64,000 nt of DNA, from NCBI RefSeq assembly GCF_028736235.1, contig NZ_CP117884.1:1798001-1862000 (forward strand). The letters are read 5' to 3'. This DNA is from Lacticaseibacillus pabuli (GTDB lineage Bacteria; Bacillota; Bacilli; Lactobacillales; Lactobacillaceae). A program made the translations under genes and the position numbers. This document shows, piece after piece, positions 9,029 to 19,240 of the stretch; positions within the stretch are counted from its first letter, which is position 1, and each line of letters opens with the position of its first letter. The notes beneath the pieces are model-generated. The model did no database searches. It saw only the letters and a program-made list of their open reading frames with translations, and was not told the origin of the DNA.

Positions 9029-10145
9029 CTAGTCTGGATTCTTCGCGGCAAGTTGCCACTGCAAATAGGCGTAGATAAACGGATCCAGGTCGCCATCCAT
9101 GACGGCCTGCCCGTTCCCGGTTTCGTAGTTCGTCCGGTGATCTTTAACCATCGTGTAGGGGTGGAAAACATAAGAGCGGATTTGAGAACCAAACCCGTTG
9201 TCCATCTGGTCACCCTTAATCTCGGCTTCTTTCTGTGCCTGCGCTTCAAGTTCACGCTGGTACAACTTAGCCTTCAGCATCGACAGCGCCGTCGCCTTGT
9301 TTTGAAACTGCGACCGCTCGGCCTGACTACTGGTGACAATCCCAGTCGGAATATGAATCAGACGCACCGCAGAACTGGTCTTGTTAATGTGCTGACCACC
9401 CGCACCACTGGAGCGAAAGACTTCCATTTTGATATCATCCCAAGACAAATCAATGTTAATGGATTTGTCCAGTTCTGGCATGACATCCACCGAAGCAAAA
9501 CTCGTGTGGCGCCGGCCTGCTGCGTCAAAGGGTGAAATCCGCACGAGGCGGTGGACACCTTTTTCGCTCCGTAATAGGCCATACGCGTTCGTCCCCTTGA
9601 TAATCAGGGTCACACTCTTCAGACCGGCCTCGTCACCAGCCAAATAGTCGGCAACTTCTACCGTAAAGCCGCGGTTGCTGGCCCACCGCTGATACATCCG
9701 CAGTAGCATGCTGCCCCAGTCTTGGGCTTCCGTGCCGCCAGCGCCCGGGTGAATTTCCAAAATGGCGTTGTTGGCATCGTATTCGCCCGAGAGGAGCAAG
9801 TTCATTTCGTAGTCCTGCATCTCGTGTTGTAGCTTAGCCAAACCAGCTTCAGTCTCAGCTTGCAGTTCGGGGTCATCCCCCTCATCGAGCAATTCGAGTG
9901 AAACGGTCAAGTCATCCGCTTGTTGCGATAATTTATAAAAGGAATCGTGTTTTTCTTTCAGTTCGTTGTTGGCGTCGATGAGTTCCTGCGCCTTGACATT
10001 ATCGTCCCAAAAGCCTGGTTCAGCCATCTTGGCCTCGTTGATACTGATTTGTTCGTTCAGTCCATCGAGGTCAAAGTGACCCCCTAAACTGCTTTATTTT
10101 GGCGTTGATATCGCTCATCGCCGAACGAATGGCACTGATTTCCAT
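9029..10145 (-). CDS. prfB: Peptide chain release factor 2 with programmed +1 frameshift
   Basis: RF2 reads UGA and UAA stop codons. The gene is in two frames. Frame one starts at ATG 10145 (AAAGGAG upstream) and runs 24 codons to CTT, followed by in-frame TGA at 10073-10071. A Shine-Dalgarno-like AGGGGG lies just before, the classical site AGGGGG-TCA-CTT-TGA-C. A +1 slip continues with GAC at 10072 into the long frame, giving 371 residues. Seen downstream: the RF2 anticodon-like SPF motif in VRISPFDAAG and the peptidyl-release GGQ in SGAGGQHINK. The annotation must join the two frames; a 332-residue ORF from 10027 is only the tail. Autoregulation by RF2 level is established for this site. 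Confidence 0.96.
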
Positions 10146-10189
10146 AACCATATCTCCTTTTTTAAATGTGCTACGACCACGCCATCTAG

Positions 10190-10218
10190 TGTATAGAACC
10201 GAGATTACGGTTGTTCAA
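10190..10218 (-). promoter_or_regulatory. Promoter of prfB-ftsEX
   Basis: TTGAAC (10218-10213), a 17-base spacer and TATACA (10195-10190) on the minus strand, about 45 bases before the prfB start. Confidence 0.65.
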
Positions 10219-10259
10219 CGCGACGCTAACAGTCATGTAACAGTTAATGACAAATGCTA

Positions 10260-10290
10260 TCGAAAAGGGCCCGAGTTTCCCCAGGCCCTC
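10260..10290 (-). terminator. Intrinsic terminator after secA
   Basis: AGGGCC-T-G-G-G pairs with its complement (with two G-T wobbles) around a GAAA-like loop, followed by TTTT on the minus strand. It lies 16 bases beyond the secA stop. Confidence 0.8.
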
Positions 10291-10306
10291 CGTGCTAATT
10301 GTCAGC

Positions 10307-12670
10307 TTAACGTTTGATGTTCTGGCGAATTTCAGCCTTCATGAACAAACGAGTGGTGTTCTCATCAATGGTCGCAATCATTTCTTCAAACATCCGGTAA
10401 CCCTCTTCTTGGTATTCAACAAGTGGGTTCATCTGACCATAACCACGCAAGCCGATTGACTGGCGCAGCTGATCCATGGCATCAATGTGATCGGTCCACA
10501 GGGAGTCAACCACACGCAGGATAACAACCTTTTCGAATTCCAGCATCTGCTGGTCATCGTTGAGCTGTTCCTTCTTGGCATCGTAGTTGGCCTCAACCAG
10601 ACCCATCAGGACCTGCTTGATTTCATCGATGCTCTTGTTCTCGATGTCGGCCTTCTTGAACTTGTCCTCACTCGCGAGGTTCGCCAAAACGTAATCCGTA
10701 ATGGCCTGCAAGTCCCATTCAGACTGGGCACCCTGTGTGTGTGCATCGACGTTCCGGTTGATGGTCCGCTGAATCATGGCCATGAGTACAGGCTTCAAGG
10801 ATTCGGTTTCATCAATCACCTGCTGGCGCTGCTTGTAAATGACTTCACGCTGCTCACGCATCACATCATCGTACTGCAGGGTCTGCTTACGGGTATCGTA
10901 GTTATTCCCTTCAACACGCTTCTGCGCAGATTCAACCTGACGGCTAACCATCCGGGACTTAATAACCTGTTCGTCATCGTCCAAACGGAGGCTCTTGAGC
11001 ACCTGCTTGATCCGGTCAGAACCGAACCGCTTCATCAGGTCATCTTCAAGGGACAGGTAGAACTGGGTTTCACCAGGGTCACCCTGACGACCGGAACGGC
11101 CACGCAACTGGTTGTCAATACGACGGGATTCGTGACGTTCGGTACCAAGGACACAGAGACCGCCAAGTTCGCGGACACCAGGTCCAAGCTTAATATCGGT
11201 CCCACGACCCGCCATGTTGGTCGCAATCGTAACGGCACCCTGTTGTCCGGCGTTCGTGACGATTTCGGCTTCACGACTGTTGTTCTTCGCGTTCAGCACC
11301 GTGTGGGGAATCTGCCGTTCGTCAAGCAACTGGCTCAGACGTTCGCTAGATTCAATCGCAACGGTCCCGACCAGCACGGGCTGGCCTTTGCGGTGACGAC
11401 GTTCGATGTCATCCGCAACCGCGTTGAACTTCGCTTCCAGTGTTGGGTAGAGCAAGTCAGGCTGGTCCTTACGAATAACCGGCTTGTTGGTTGGAATCGT
11501 GATAACCTGCATGTTGTAGATTTCACGGAACTCTTCTTCTTCGGTCTTCGCGGTACCGGTCATCCCGGCCAGCTTTTCGTACATCCGGAAGAAGTTTTGG
11601 TAAGTGATGTTGGCCATGGTCTGGCTTTCGTCCTGAATCTCGACGCCTTCCTTGGCTTCAATCGCTTGGTGCAGACCATCGGAGTAACGCCGGCCCTGCA
11701 TCGCACGCCCAGTGTTCTGGTCAACAATCAGCACTTCACCATCCTGCACCATGTAGTCAATATCGTTGAGCATGATGTAGTTAGCACGCAACGCCTGATC
11801 CAAGTGATGGGTCAGCGCGGTGTTTTCGGTATCGTACAAGTTCTCGAGATTGAAGGTCTTCTCGGCCTTTTCAATCCCAACGTCGGTCAGGGCAGCCGTC
11901 TTGGTTGGCCAATCGATCTTGTAGTCCACGTCTTCGGACAGTGTCTTAACAAAACGATCCGCACGAATGTACAAACCGGTCGACTGCTGGGCACCACCAG
12001 AAATAATCAGTGGGGTCCGGGCTTCATCAATCAAGATGGAGTCAACTTCATCGACAATCGCGTAGTTCAGTGGACGCTGAACCATTTGTTCCTTGTAAAC
12101 CACCATGTTGTCACGCAGGTAGTCAAACCCGAGCTCACTGTTGGTGGTGTAAGTAATATCGGAGTTGTAGGCTTCACGCTTCTGGTCACTATCCTTCGCA
12201 GACACGTTCAGACCAACCGTCAGGCCGAGCCAGTTGTACAGCTCACCCATTTCAGTCGCGTCACGTTCACTCAGGTATTCGTTAACCGTGACAACGTGAA
12301 CCCCTTTACCAGCAAGGGCATTCAAATAAACGGGCATGGTAGCGGTCAAGGTTTTCCCTTCACCAGTCTTCATTTCGGCAATGTTACCTTCATGAAGCGC
12401 AATCCCACCAATAACCTGCACGCGGAATGGGTAAAGGCCCAAAACCCGCTTGGCACCCTCACGCGCGGTGGCAAAAGCCTCCGGGAGAATGTCGTCTAGT
12501 GTTTCACCGTTTTTAAGTCGTTCTTTAAATTCTGGCGTTTTAGCCTGCAACGCTTCATCAGAAAGCGCGTCGTATTCATCAGCATATGCTAGGACCTTAT
12601 CAGCAATCTTACCTAGACGTTTTACAACGCGGTCATCGCTTTCGACCCATTTTTTTAACAAGTTTGGCAT
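10307..12670 (-). CDS. secA: Preprotein translocase ATPase SecA
   Basis: The 787-residue motor of Sec protein export. I chose ATG 12670 ([13 protein letters not shown]), which has a GAGGAAGG site; a start seven codons upstream has none. Seen: Walker [34 protein letters not shown] (DEAD-like box), [12 protein letters not shown], and the arginine-finger block [12 protein letters not shown]. The C-terminus ends at NIKR without the CxCxSGxxxxCH zinc-binding tail that many SecA proteins carry; short forms of this kind are known in lactic acid bacteria. It is a single-gene transcript between two terminators. Confidence 0.97.
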   Translation of the reverse strand: MPNLLKKWVESDDRVVKRLGKIADKVLAYADEYDALSDEALQAKTPEFKERLKNGETLDDILPEAFATAREGAKRVLGLYPFRVQVIGGIALHEGNIAEMKTGEGKTLTATMPVYLNALAGKGVHVVTVNEYLSERDATEMGELYNWLGLTVGLNVSAKDSDQKREAYNSDITYTTNSELGFDYLRDNMVVYKEQMVQRPLNYAIVDEVDSILIDEARTPLIISGGAQQSTGLYIRADRFVKTLSEDVDYKIDWPTKTAALTDVGIEKAEKTFNLENLYDTENTALTHHLDQALRANYIMLNDIDYMVQDGEVLIVDQNTGRAMQGRRYSDGLHQAIEAKEGVEIQDESQTMANITYQNFFRMYEKLAGMTGTAKTEEEEFREIYNMQVITIPTNKPVIRKDQPDLLYPTLEAKFNAVADDIERRHRKGQPVLVGTVAIESSERLSQLLDERQIPHTVLNAKNNSREAEIVTNAGQQGAVTIATNMAGRGTDIKLGPGVRELGGLCVLGTERHESRRIDNQLRGRSGRQGDPGETQFYLSLEDDLMKRFGSDRIKQVLKSLRLDDDEQVIKSRMVSRQVESAQKRVEGNNYDTRKQTLQYDDVMREQREVIYKQRQQVIDETESLKPVLMAMIQRTINRNVDAHTQGAQSEWDLQAITDYVLANLASEDKFKKADIENKSIDEIKQVLMGLVEANYDAKKEQLNDDQQMLEFEKVVILRVVDSLWTDHIDAMDQLRQSIGLRGYGQMNPLVEYQEEGYRMFEEMIATIDENTTRLFMKAEIRQNIKR

Positions 12671-12687
12671 GTCGAAAATCCTTCCTC

Positions 12688-12702
12688 GCACGTATTACGT
12701 GC
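12688..12702 (-). other. Perfect palindrome in the secA leader
   Basis: GCACGTA-T-TACGTGC, two 7-base arms around one base, ends about 6 bases upstream of the secA ribosome site. It could be an operator or a small leader hairpin. It is seen directly; its function is unknown. Confidence 0.4.
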
Positions 12703-12814
12703 ACAGTGTCTGTCTGATTGTAACATTGATTGGCCGTCATGAAAACAGCTCAATGTTAATGAGAAGAAAGTGTCACATCGCCCGAGGCCAGCCGCCGCAA
12801 CCCATTGTACGAGC

Positions 12815-12846
12815 AAAGAAAAGGAGCCGCAATCACGGCCCCCATT
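12815..12846 (-). terminator. Intrinsic terminator after hpf
   Basis: GGGGCCG and CGGCTCC form a stem (one G-T pair) around TGATTG, followed by TTTTCTTT on the minus strand. Confidence 0.75.
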
Positions 12847-12868
12847 CTCTGTAACTATTCAGATTAAT

Positions 12869-13426
12869 TTATTCGTCAGTTTCAATCAGACCGTAGCGGC
12901 CGTCACGACGCTTGTAAACAATGCTGGTGCCATTGGTCTCAGCATCTTCAAAAATGAAGAAGTTGTGGCCAAGCATGTCCATCTGCAAAATGGCTTCCTG
13001 AGAATCCATTGGCTTGAGTGAAACCTGCTTGGTACGAACAACGGACAAATCAGTGCTTGCGCCTTCTTCATCGGCGTCGCTAGCTGCGGGTACTTCTTCA
13101 GACAGTTCTGGGAAGCCCTTCTCGCGGGACTTACGATTAATCTTGGTCTTGAACTTCCGGATTTGGCGCTCGAGCTTGTCAGTAACCAAATCAATGGAAG
13201 CATACAGGTCAGGGCTTGTTTCCTCTGCGCGGAGTGTCAGGTAAGGCATTGGAATCGTAACCTCGACCTTGGCATTCTTGTTTGAGTAAACCTTCAAGTT
13301 AACGTGAGCAGTTGCCTCGGTGGCATCTGTGAAATATTTATTAAGCTTGGAGATCCGCTTCTCGACATAGGCACGAATAGCCTCGGTGACCTCAATATTT
13401 TCACCACGAACGTTGTAAGTAAGCAT
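12869..13426 (-). CDS. hpf: Ribosome hibernation promoting factor, long form
   Basis: A 185-residue protein that joins two 70S ribosomes into inactive 100S dimers in stationary phase. Seen: N-terminal S30AE/HPF domain (about 1-100, opening MLTYNVRGENIEVTEAIRAYV), an acidic-polar linker (about 110-128) and a C-terminal dimerisation domain ending in RRDGRYGLIETDE, which includes the typical YRRxDGxYGLI block. Length equals that of Firmicute long HPF. Single gene; a promoter and a cre-like site lie upstream. Confidence 0.96.
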   Translation of the reverse strand: MLTYNVRGENIEVTEAIRAYVEKRISKLNKYFTDATEATAHVNLKVYSNKNAKVEVTIPMPYLTLRAEETSPDLYASIDLVTDKLERQIRKFKTKINRKSREKGFPELSEEVPAASDADEEGASTDLSVVRTKQVSLKPMDSQEAILQMDMLGHNFFIFEDAETNGTSIVYKRRDGRYGLIETDE

Positions 13427-13494
13427 AAAACTTCTCCCCTTTCAGCCACGATTTGGTGGCAGGTGGTAGGCAACATCTCTGTTTCCTTAATTCA

Positions 13495-13532
13495 ATTATA
13501 CAAACCCGATGCCACTTTTACAAACGTTTTCA
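13495..13532 (-). promoter_or_regulatory. hpf promoter with a cre-like site over the -35
   Basis: On the minus strand TTGTAA (13523-13518), 17 bases, TATAAT (13500-13495). The sequence at 13519-13532 fits the CcpA cre consensus TGWNANCGNTNWCA at 12 of 14 positions on either strand (TGAAAACGTTTGTA read on the minus strand) and overlaps the -35. CcpA control is an inference; the promoter is better supported. Confidence 0.5.
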
Positions 13533-13542
13533 CAAATTAATC

Positions 13543-14214
13543 CTAGCGAATTAACGTCCGGGACACAATTTGGCCGGTAAAGCCGCTCAACCTCAGTGCT
13601 GCCGCGGCATGACGCATGGTGCGACCCGTCGTGTACAAATCGTCCAGTAAACAAATGGTTTGCACCCGACGCAAACGCTGTTCTGGCGCAATACAGCGAA
13701 AACTTTGCGGCGTGCGTAGCCGTCCCGCGCGGTTTTTACGGGATTGCGGTTCGTCCGTTGCATCCTTCACAAGCCACGTTTGTAAGGGCAACTGACCAAA
13801 GAGACCAAGAACGGTGTCAAAGCCACGCTCGTGAAAATGCGCACGTTCAGTCGTCAGGGGCACATAGACCCAACCGTGTTTTTTAAAGCGCTGTATATCG
13901 CCAGAAAAGCAATCACGCAGCCGATAGTCCCCACCAATTTTGTACTGGTGAATTAAATCACGCATGGCATCATTGTAGCGGTAAATGCCGCGACAATGAA
14001 TTTGCTCAAGCCCAAGCTTTTGCCACAAACGGCAATCACGACACAGGCCGACGCACGCGGTCCCACACTCTGGACACAGTTCCGGCTCGGCGGCGTAAAC
14101 AAAGCGCGATTGGCATTGCGCACACAAGCGGTTAACCACCAGGGGATTCAGTGTTAACACGGCAGCTAAACGAGGCTGTGTGCGGACTGATTGCGCGCAT
14201 AGCCGACATTTCAT
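13543..14214 (-). CDS. comFC: Competence protein ComFC (phosphoribosyltransferase-like)
   Basis: A 223-residue late competence protein needed for uptake of single-stranded DNA. I chose ATG 14214 (MKCRLCAQSV), which overlaps the comFA stop as ATGA. Seen: an N-terminal zinc finger built from CRLC, CAQC and CPEC plus CRDC, then a phosphoribosyltransferase fold with ICLLDDLYTTGRTM, the PRPP-binding loop (about residues 180-193). Second gene of comFA-comFC. Confidence 0.92.
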   Translation of the reverse strand: MKCRLCAQSVRTQPRLAAVLTLNPLVVNRLCAQCQSRFVYAAEPELCPECGTACVGLCRDCRLWQKLGLEQIHCRGIYRYNDAMRDLIHQYKIGGDYRLRDCFSGDIQRFKKHGWVYVPLTTERAHFHERGFDTVLGLFGQLPLQTWLVKDATDEPQSRKNRAGRLRTPQSFRCIAPEQRLRRVQTICLLDDLYTTGRTMRHAAAALRLSGFTGQIVSRTLIR

Positions 14215-15506
14215 TCCGCACGCCGCCGGTTCATCTGCCGAATCTGACCACACGCCTGCGCCATAGCGCGCGTGTACCGTGACGCCACAAAGTACACTGG
14301 ATCATCCGGAAAATCGCGATTGCGGCCCGCTCGACCCGCCATTTGCGCCAAGGCCGCAGCCCCAAACAACGGGGCGTCCGCCTGTAAGACAATGACTCCG
14401 CAATGCGCGAAGGTCACCCCACGCTCTAAGATGGTTGTGGTCACAAGCACCCGCAGCTCCCCACGCCGCAGCTGCAGGACCCGTTCCGCGCGGTCAGGTT
14501 CTGCGGAATGCACGGTGCTCACCGTCACCCCTAGGGTCGCGACAAAGCGTGCGACGGGCTGGAGTTGCGCAACCCCTGGCACGAAGATGAGGCTACAGTT
14601 CGTCTCCTGAATCACGCGGACAATCAGCCGTCGAATCTGCGGGTTCAGTAGCGTAGCTCCCTTCACAAACCGTAGCTGGGGCACCGGTAAATCGTGACCA
14701 TGAAAACGCCGCGGCAGATAACTAATTTGTAGCTTGCCCCGTTTGGTCTGTCGCAGGAGACTCTGGCTGGGCGTCGCCGTAAGAAAAATAATGCGGCCAC
14801 GTCCCGCGCGCCGAACAGCCCGTTCCAGCATTGGATCCGCTGAATAAGGGAAGGCATCCACTTCATCCACCACGATGAGGTCAAAGGTAGCCTTAAAGCG
14901 TAACAGCTGATGAACTGTGGCCAGTAACAATTGCTGGACGGGAACCGGCTCCGTTTGGCCATGCCGCACCGCCAGCGGTGTTTGACTGAATGCCGCTTGA
15001 ATCCGCGGAGCAAGTTCATTAATCACATCAACGCGCGGCGACACCACCGCGACACGTCCGCCTGCGTTCAAGGCCTTGTGCAGCACCGGAAACAACATCT
15101 CCGTTTTACCCGCCCCCGTGACCGCCCAGAGCAGGTGCTCCCGGCCCGCCGCAAAACTCGCCTGCAACTCACCCGCCACGCGTTCTTGCGCCGCTGTTAA
15201 CGATCCGGTCCACGTACATACCGTCTGATCGTGCGGATAAGTTTGACTAGCAAACTCATACAACTCATCCCCAGAGACCATTCGCCCCAGCGTCAGGCAA
15301 ACTGGGCAATACCAGCGCCCGTCTGGCAACTCGCTTTCCATGGCGGTCAGTCGTGACCCACAACGCCGACAACTCCCGCGGCTACCTTGCCGAGTTACCG
15401 CGGGGACTCGCGTTAGCTGTGCTAAACTATTGGCAGAGACACCCGCAGCCAGCGCCTCACGCTTCGTTAATAGCTGTCCCGCGGGCATGACAACTTCTGA
15501 TTGCAT
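14211..15506 (-). CDS. comFA: Competence DNA translocase ComFA
   Basis: A 431-residue DEAD-box-like ATPase that pulls transforming DNA across the membrane. Start ATG 15506 has GAGGTG 6 bases upstream. Seen: a four-cysteine zinc finger (CRRC and CPVC, about residues 46-72), Walker A AVTGAGKTEML, DEVD box IVVDEVDAF, motif III FLTATPS, and the C-terminal helicase motif QMAGRAGRN. Both genes look intact, so the uptake ATPase is probably functional. The start codon is only 30 bases from the divergent yigZ start, so each promoter must lie inside the other gene. Confidence 0.94.
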   Translation of the reverse strand: MQSEVVMPAGQLLTKREALAAGVSANSLAQLTRVPAVTRQGSRGSCRRCGSRLTAMESELPDGRWYCPVCLTLGRMVSGDELYEFASQTYPHDQTVCTWTGSLTAAQERVAGELQASFAAGREHLLWAVTGAGKTEMLFPVLHKALNAGGRVAVVSPRVDVINELAPRIQAAFSQTPLAVRHGQTEPVPVQQLLLATVHQLLRFKATFDLIVVDEVDAFPYSADPMLERAVRRAGRGRIIFLTATPSQSLLRQTKRGKLQISYLPRRFHGHDLPVPQLRFVKGATLLNPQIRRLIVRVIQETNCSLIFVPGVAQLQPVARFVATLGVTVSTVHSAEPDRAERVLQLRRGELRVLVTTTILERGVTFAHCGVIVLQADAPLFGAAALAQMAGRAGRNRDFPDDPVYFVASRYTRAMAQACGQIRQMNRRRAE

Positions 15507-15536
15507 ATCAATCACCTCAAAGGAGATTACGCAAAC

Positions 15537-16172
15537 TTGCAACGTTTAACCATCGCCGGTCCCGGCAGCAGCGAAATTATCATCAAAAAGTCACGCTTCA
15601 TCACGAGCCTGGCGCGTGTGACAACGAATGACGAGGCGGAGGCCTTTGTTGCGCAAGTGCGCGCCGAGAACAAGAAGGCCAACCATAACGTCTGGGCAGC
15701 GCGTATTGCTTGGCCCGTCGCGGTAGAACGTGCTAGCGATGACGGCGAACCCAGTGGCACAGCCGGTGCCCCCACCCTGCGCGGTCTCACTAGCCACGAC
15801 CTCAGCAATGTCGTGGCGGTCACCACGCGCTACTTCGGTGGCATCAAGCTCGGCGCGTCCGGGCTCATCCGGGCCTACACGAGCGGTGTGACCGAAGCCA
15901 TACGCAAGGTTGGCCTCGTCGAGCTCCAGCAGCAAGACGAATTGCTGGTCACTTGTGATTACAGCAGTTATCAGCCGCTGCTCAATAAACTCCGTGAGCA
16001 GAACGTCACGCCGGATGACAGCGACTTTACCTCAGCGGTCACCCTGCACCTCTTTCTCACGGCGGAGCAACTTGCACCCGTTAAAACCCTGGCAACGGAA
16101 CTGACGTCAGGTCAAGCCACGTTTGCACAAGGCGGCAGCCGCACCGCAGAGGTTCCCGTCCCCGTCAACTAA
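15537..16172 (+). CDS. yigZ: YigZ/IMPACT family protein
   Basis: A 211-residue protein with an N-terminal UPF0029/IMPACT domain and a DUF1949 C-terminal domain. Seen: KKSRFITSLARV near the start, and the family block DDGEPSGTAG with a following RYFGGIKLGASGLIRAY. I chose TTG 15537: it gives MQRLTIAGPG, the family length, with AAAGGAG 11 bases upstream. An earlier TTG at 15501 lies before that ribosome site. Its cellular role is not firmly known; eukaryotic IMPACT regulates the GCN2 kinase. It is often next to comFA in Firmicutes. Confidence 0.88.
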   Translation: MQRLTIAGPGSSEIIIKKSRFITSLARVTTNDEAEAFVAQVRAENKKANHNVWAARIAWPVAVERASDDGEPSGTAGAPTLRGLTSHDLSNVVAVTTRYFGGIKLGASGLIRAYTSGVTEAIRKVGLVELQQQDELLVTCDYSSYQPLLNKLREQNVTPDDSDFTSAVTLHLFLTAEQLAPVKTLATELTSGQATFAQGGSRTAEVPVPVN

Positions 16173-16182
16173 ATTACACACA

Positions 16183-16216
16183 AAACGACGCCCAGGTGTA
16201 CACACCCGGGCGTCGT
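16183..16216 (+). terminator. Bidirectional terminator between yigZ and tagO
   Basis: ACGACGCCC and GGGCGTCGT pair, with GGTG/CACC inside. Convergent genes flank it and A/T runs are short on both sides. Confidence 0.8.
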
Positions 16217-16223
16217 TATCGTC

Positions 16224-17339
16224 TTACTTCGTATTCTGCTTAAAGTGATCGTTATCGCTCCGGCTCATCATGTTCACGAGCTTGCGAATGGCAAACAGCA
16301 TCGGCGTGCGGTTTGGCCCCAGCAAACCAATGAGTTCGACAAACAATTCCAGGGCGAACAACACCCCAATCGTTAGCATAATGTTCCCCCAGGTCGAGCT
16401 TAATGGGTAGAGCAACGCAATCATGGAGAAGATCAGCGCGATACCGTAAATCACCAGGACTGTCTGCCGGTGGGACAACCCCATCTGCATCAGCCTGTGG
16501 TGCAAGTGATGCTTGTCCGCCTGCGAAATTGGCACGTGGGCCAGGCGCCGGCGCACAATCGCGAAGAAGGTGTCGGTAATCGGCACTCCCATCACGATGA
16601 CTGGGATGATCAAGGTGATAAAGGTGACGTTCTTCAGGCCCTGCAGTGACAGCACGGACAGCATGAATCCAATAAATAGCGATCCGGTATCACCCAGGAA
16701 TATTTTCGCTGGGTGGAAATTATGTGGTAGAAAGCCGACCAGCGCGGCTGCGAGGGTAAATATCATGATTGGCGTGCCAACCTGGGCCACGGAGAGGAAG
16801 AAGAACCCGATGATCCCCATCGTGACCAGGGCAATAATCGAGACCCCTGTCGCCAGACCGTCCAGTCCGTCAATCAAGTTAACCGCGTTCGTTATCCCCA
16901 AAATCCAGATAATGGTAATCGGCAGGCTGAGCCAGCCTAGTTCCCAATGCCAACCACCGATATTGATGTTGGTCATCCGCACACCGGCCAAGAAGTACAC
17001 CACCAGTGATGCGATAAACAGGCCAAACATCTTCTGCTTTGGTGACAGCTCCTTGATATCGTCAATCATCCCCGTGATGATGACGATGGCTTCCGCGCCG
17101 AACAGGGAGAACAACATGTGGGTATCAAACTGCGGCCGCAACATGACGAACGTTGAGAAAGTAAATCCCAGGAAAATCGCGAGTCCGCCCATCGTCGGCA
17201 TTGGTTTCTTGTTCACACGCCGTGCATTCGGTTTATCAACCGCACCGAGTACAAAAGCTAAGCGTCGGACGAATGGCGTGATGAATGCTGAGATAAACAT
17301 CGTCACGAACAAACTGACGGCGATCTTGAATAATGGCAT
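16224..17339 (-). CDS. tagO: Undecaprenyl-phosphate GlcNAc-1-phosphate transferase TagO
   Basis: A 371-residue integral membrane enzyme that starts wall teichoic acid (or another cell-wall polymer) synthesis by loading GlcNAc-1-P on undecaprenyl phosphate. Seen: about eleven hydrophobic segments, the Mg-binding GMIDDIKELSPKQK loop (DD pair), the family block NLIDGLDGLATG, and the HHLHHR-type C-terminal loop as KHHLHHRLMQMG. ATG 17339 has AGGAAGG upstream. Single gene. The linkage-unit partner genes are not in the window. Confidence 0.93.
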   Translation of the reverse strand: MPLFKIAVSLFVTMFISAFITPFVRRLAFVLGAVDKPNARRVNKKPMPTMGGLAIFLGFTFSTFVMLRPQFDTHMLFSLFGAEAIVIITGMIDDIKELSPKQKMFGLFIASLVVYFLAGVRMTNINIGGWHWELGWLSLPITIIWILGITNAVNLIDGLDGLATGVSIIALVTMGIIGFFFLSVAQVGTPIMIFTLAAALVGFLPHNFHPAKIFLGDTGSLFIGFMLSVLSLQGLKNVTFITLIIPVIVMGVPITDTFFAIVRRRLAHVPISQADKHHLHHRLMQMGLSHRQTVLVIYGIALIFSMIALLYPLSSTWGNIMLTIGVLFALELFVELIGLLGPNRTPMLFAIRKLVNMMSRSDNDHFKQNTK

Positions 17340-17435
17340 TGTACCTTCCTACTTTCCCAATCAATCTAATTTTCATGATACTACCGAACCCCGTATTTAA
17401 GCAAAAATAAAGGTATTCGCAGTCAATTCTTATGT

Positions 17436-17467
17436 AAAACGGGGGGCAGAGCGTGTGCCCTGTCCCC
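17436..17467 (-). terminator. Intrinsic terminator after rny
   Basis: GGGGACAGGGC pairs with GCTCTGCCCC around ACAC, followed by GTTTTAC on the minus strand. Confidence 0.75.
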
Positions 17468-17473
17468 GCGATG

Positions 17474-19039
17474 CTACTTAGCGTATTCAACCGTGCGTGT
17501 TTCGCGAATAACCGTGACCTTAATGTGGCCGGGGTATTCAAGTTCTTGCTCGATTGCGTTTTTAATATTCCGCGCAACAATCACTGCCTGATCGTCGCTG
17601 AGCTTGTCTGGGCTGACAATGACACGAATTTCGCGTCCAGCCTGGATAGCGTAGCTGTGATCAACACCGTCAAAACCGTTGGCAATTGCCTCAAGCTTTT
17701 CGAGACGGTGCAGGTAGTTCTCTAGTGATTCGCTCCGGGCACCTGGACGAGCGGCAGAAACCGCATCCGCTGCCGCAACCAACACCGCAATGATGCTGGT
17801 TGCTTCAACGTCGCCGTGGTGAGAAGCGATGGTATTAATGACAACCTTTGGCTCATGGTACTTCTTCGCAAGTTCAGTCCCGATTTCAACGTGAGAACCG
17901 TCAACTTCATGGTCAAGTGCTTTCCCAACGTCGTGCAAAAGCCCGGCGCGTTTGGCCATAGTGACATCCTCGCCAAGCTCAGCGGCCATGACGGCAGCGA
18001 GCTTAGCAACCTGGATTGAGTGATCCAGAACGTTTTGACCGTAACTAGTCCGGAAGTGCAAGCGCCCAACAACCTTAATCAGGTCAGGGTGCATGTTGTG
18101 GATGCCGAGTTCGAAGATGGCCTTTTCACCAATCTCCCGAATCTGGTCGTCCATTTCCTTACGGGCTTTATCAACCGCCTCTTCAATGCGAGCCGGATGA
18201 ATCCGACCGTCCTGAATGAGCGTTTCAAGAGCCAGACGCGCAATTTCACGCCGAATTGGATCGAATCCTGACAATACAACGGCCTCTGGGGTGTCATCAA
18301 TGATGATATCAATCCCAGTTAAGGTTTCGAGCGTCCGGATGTTACGTCCTTCGCGCCCAATAATCCGGCCCTTCATGTCGTCAGAAGGCAGACTAACAAC
18401 CGTCACCGTGGTTTCGGCAACGATATCAGCTGCAGAACGTTGAATTGCTTCTGCGACCAAGTTCTTGGCCTCGCGTTCAGCGTGCTGCTTGGCTTCCGCC
18501 TCGCTATCACGAATCATCACCGCACGTTCATGCGTGAGTGAATCCCGTGTTGCGTTCAGCACTTCGTCCCGTGCATCCTGAGTCGTCAAACCGGCAATCC
18601 GTTCCAGTTCCTTGTCAACAGACGCTTCACTGGTTTCCAGCTTGGCATCACGTGCGTCGAGTTGTTCTTGACGCTTGCTCAATTCGCCTTCGCGATCACT
18701 AAGCCCGTTCTCTTTTTTATCGAGCGAGTCTTCACGGTGATCCAGCGTCTCTTCGCGAGCTTCCACCCGGCGTTCTGACTTGGCAACCTCACTCCGCCGT
18801 TCCTTGAGCTCTTCCTCAACTTGAGAACGGTACTGGTTGCCCTCTTCTTTTGCCTCTAGGACCGCCTCTTTTTTAAGAGAGGCGGCATCCCGTTTGGCAG
18901 TTTCGATAATACCCTGCGCTGAGCCGGTTGCTTGATTCAATTTGTTTTCATGGATATGTTTGTGTACGGCATACCCGATGATTAACCCAATCACTAAAGC
19001 GATGGCTGCGAGGATTATCGACAACAGATTTCCTGTCAC
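17474..19039 (-). CDS. rny: Ribonuclease Y
   Basis: A 521-residue membrane-anchored endoribonuclease that initiates mRNA decay. Seen: one N-terminal helix (about residues 5-25), a long charged coiled coil (about 30-190), a KH domain around [15 protein letters not shown], and an HD domain with the catalytic [10 protein letters not shown]. Start is GTG 19039 with GGAGGTG upstream. Length is typical. Monocistronic: a terminator follows and recA has its own terminator ahead of it. Confidence 0.97.
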   Translation of the reverse strand: MTGNLLSIILAAIALVIGLIIGYAVHKHIHENKLNQATGSAQGIIETAKRDAASLKKEAVLEAKEEGNQYRSQVEEELKERRSEVAKSERRVEAREETLDHREDSLDKKENGLSDREGELSKRQEQLDARDAKLETSEASVDKELERIAGLTTQDARDEVLNATRDSLTHERAVMIRDSEAEAKQHAEREAKNLVAEAIQRSAADIVAETTVTVVSLPSDDMKGRIIGREGRNIRTLETLTGIDIIIDDTPEAVVLSGFDPIRREIARLALETLIQDGRIHPARIEEAVDKARKEMDDQIREIGEKAIFELGIHNMHPDLIKVVGRLHFRTSYGQNVLDHSIQVAKLAAVMAAELGEDVTMAKRAGLLHDVGKALDHEVDGSHVEIGTELAKKYHEPKVVINTIASHHGDVEATSIIAVLVAAADAVSAARPGARSESLENYLHRLEKLEAIANGFDGVDHSYAIQAGREIRVIVSPDKLSDDQAVIVARNIKNAIEQELEYPGHIKVTVIRETRTVEYAK

Positions 19040-19203
19040 GTCTTCACCTCCGCATCATCTAAAATAATTTGCTTTCATTCAGATGCTGATTATTTATTAA
19101 AGAATGTTACAAACCCTAATTTTAGCTGTGCACAGGGTCGCTGTCAATATGAACACGCAGTCTGAAGGCGTTTCGCGCGGGTACCAATTCCCCTGCCGGA
19201 TAC

Positions 19204-19233
19204 CAAAAAACGCCTGCGTAAAACGCAGACGTT
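19204..19233 (-). terminator. Intrinsic terminator after recA
   Basis: AACGTCTGCG and CGCAGGCGTT pair around TTTTA, followed by TTTTTT on the minus strand. Confidence 0.88.
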
Positions 19234-19240
19234 CGTGTCA

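Noticed and set aside
10487..12499. A 670-codon open frame on the plus strand opposite secA
   Set aside because: It is a shadow of secA, with repeated, biased residues and no ribosome site. SecA is unmistakable on the other strand.
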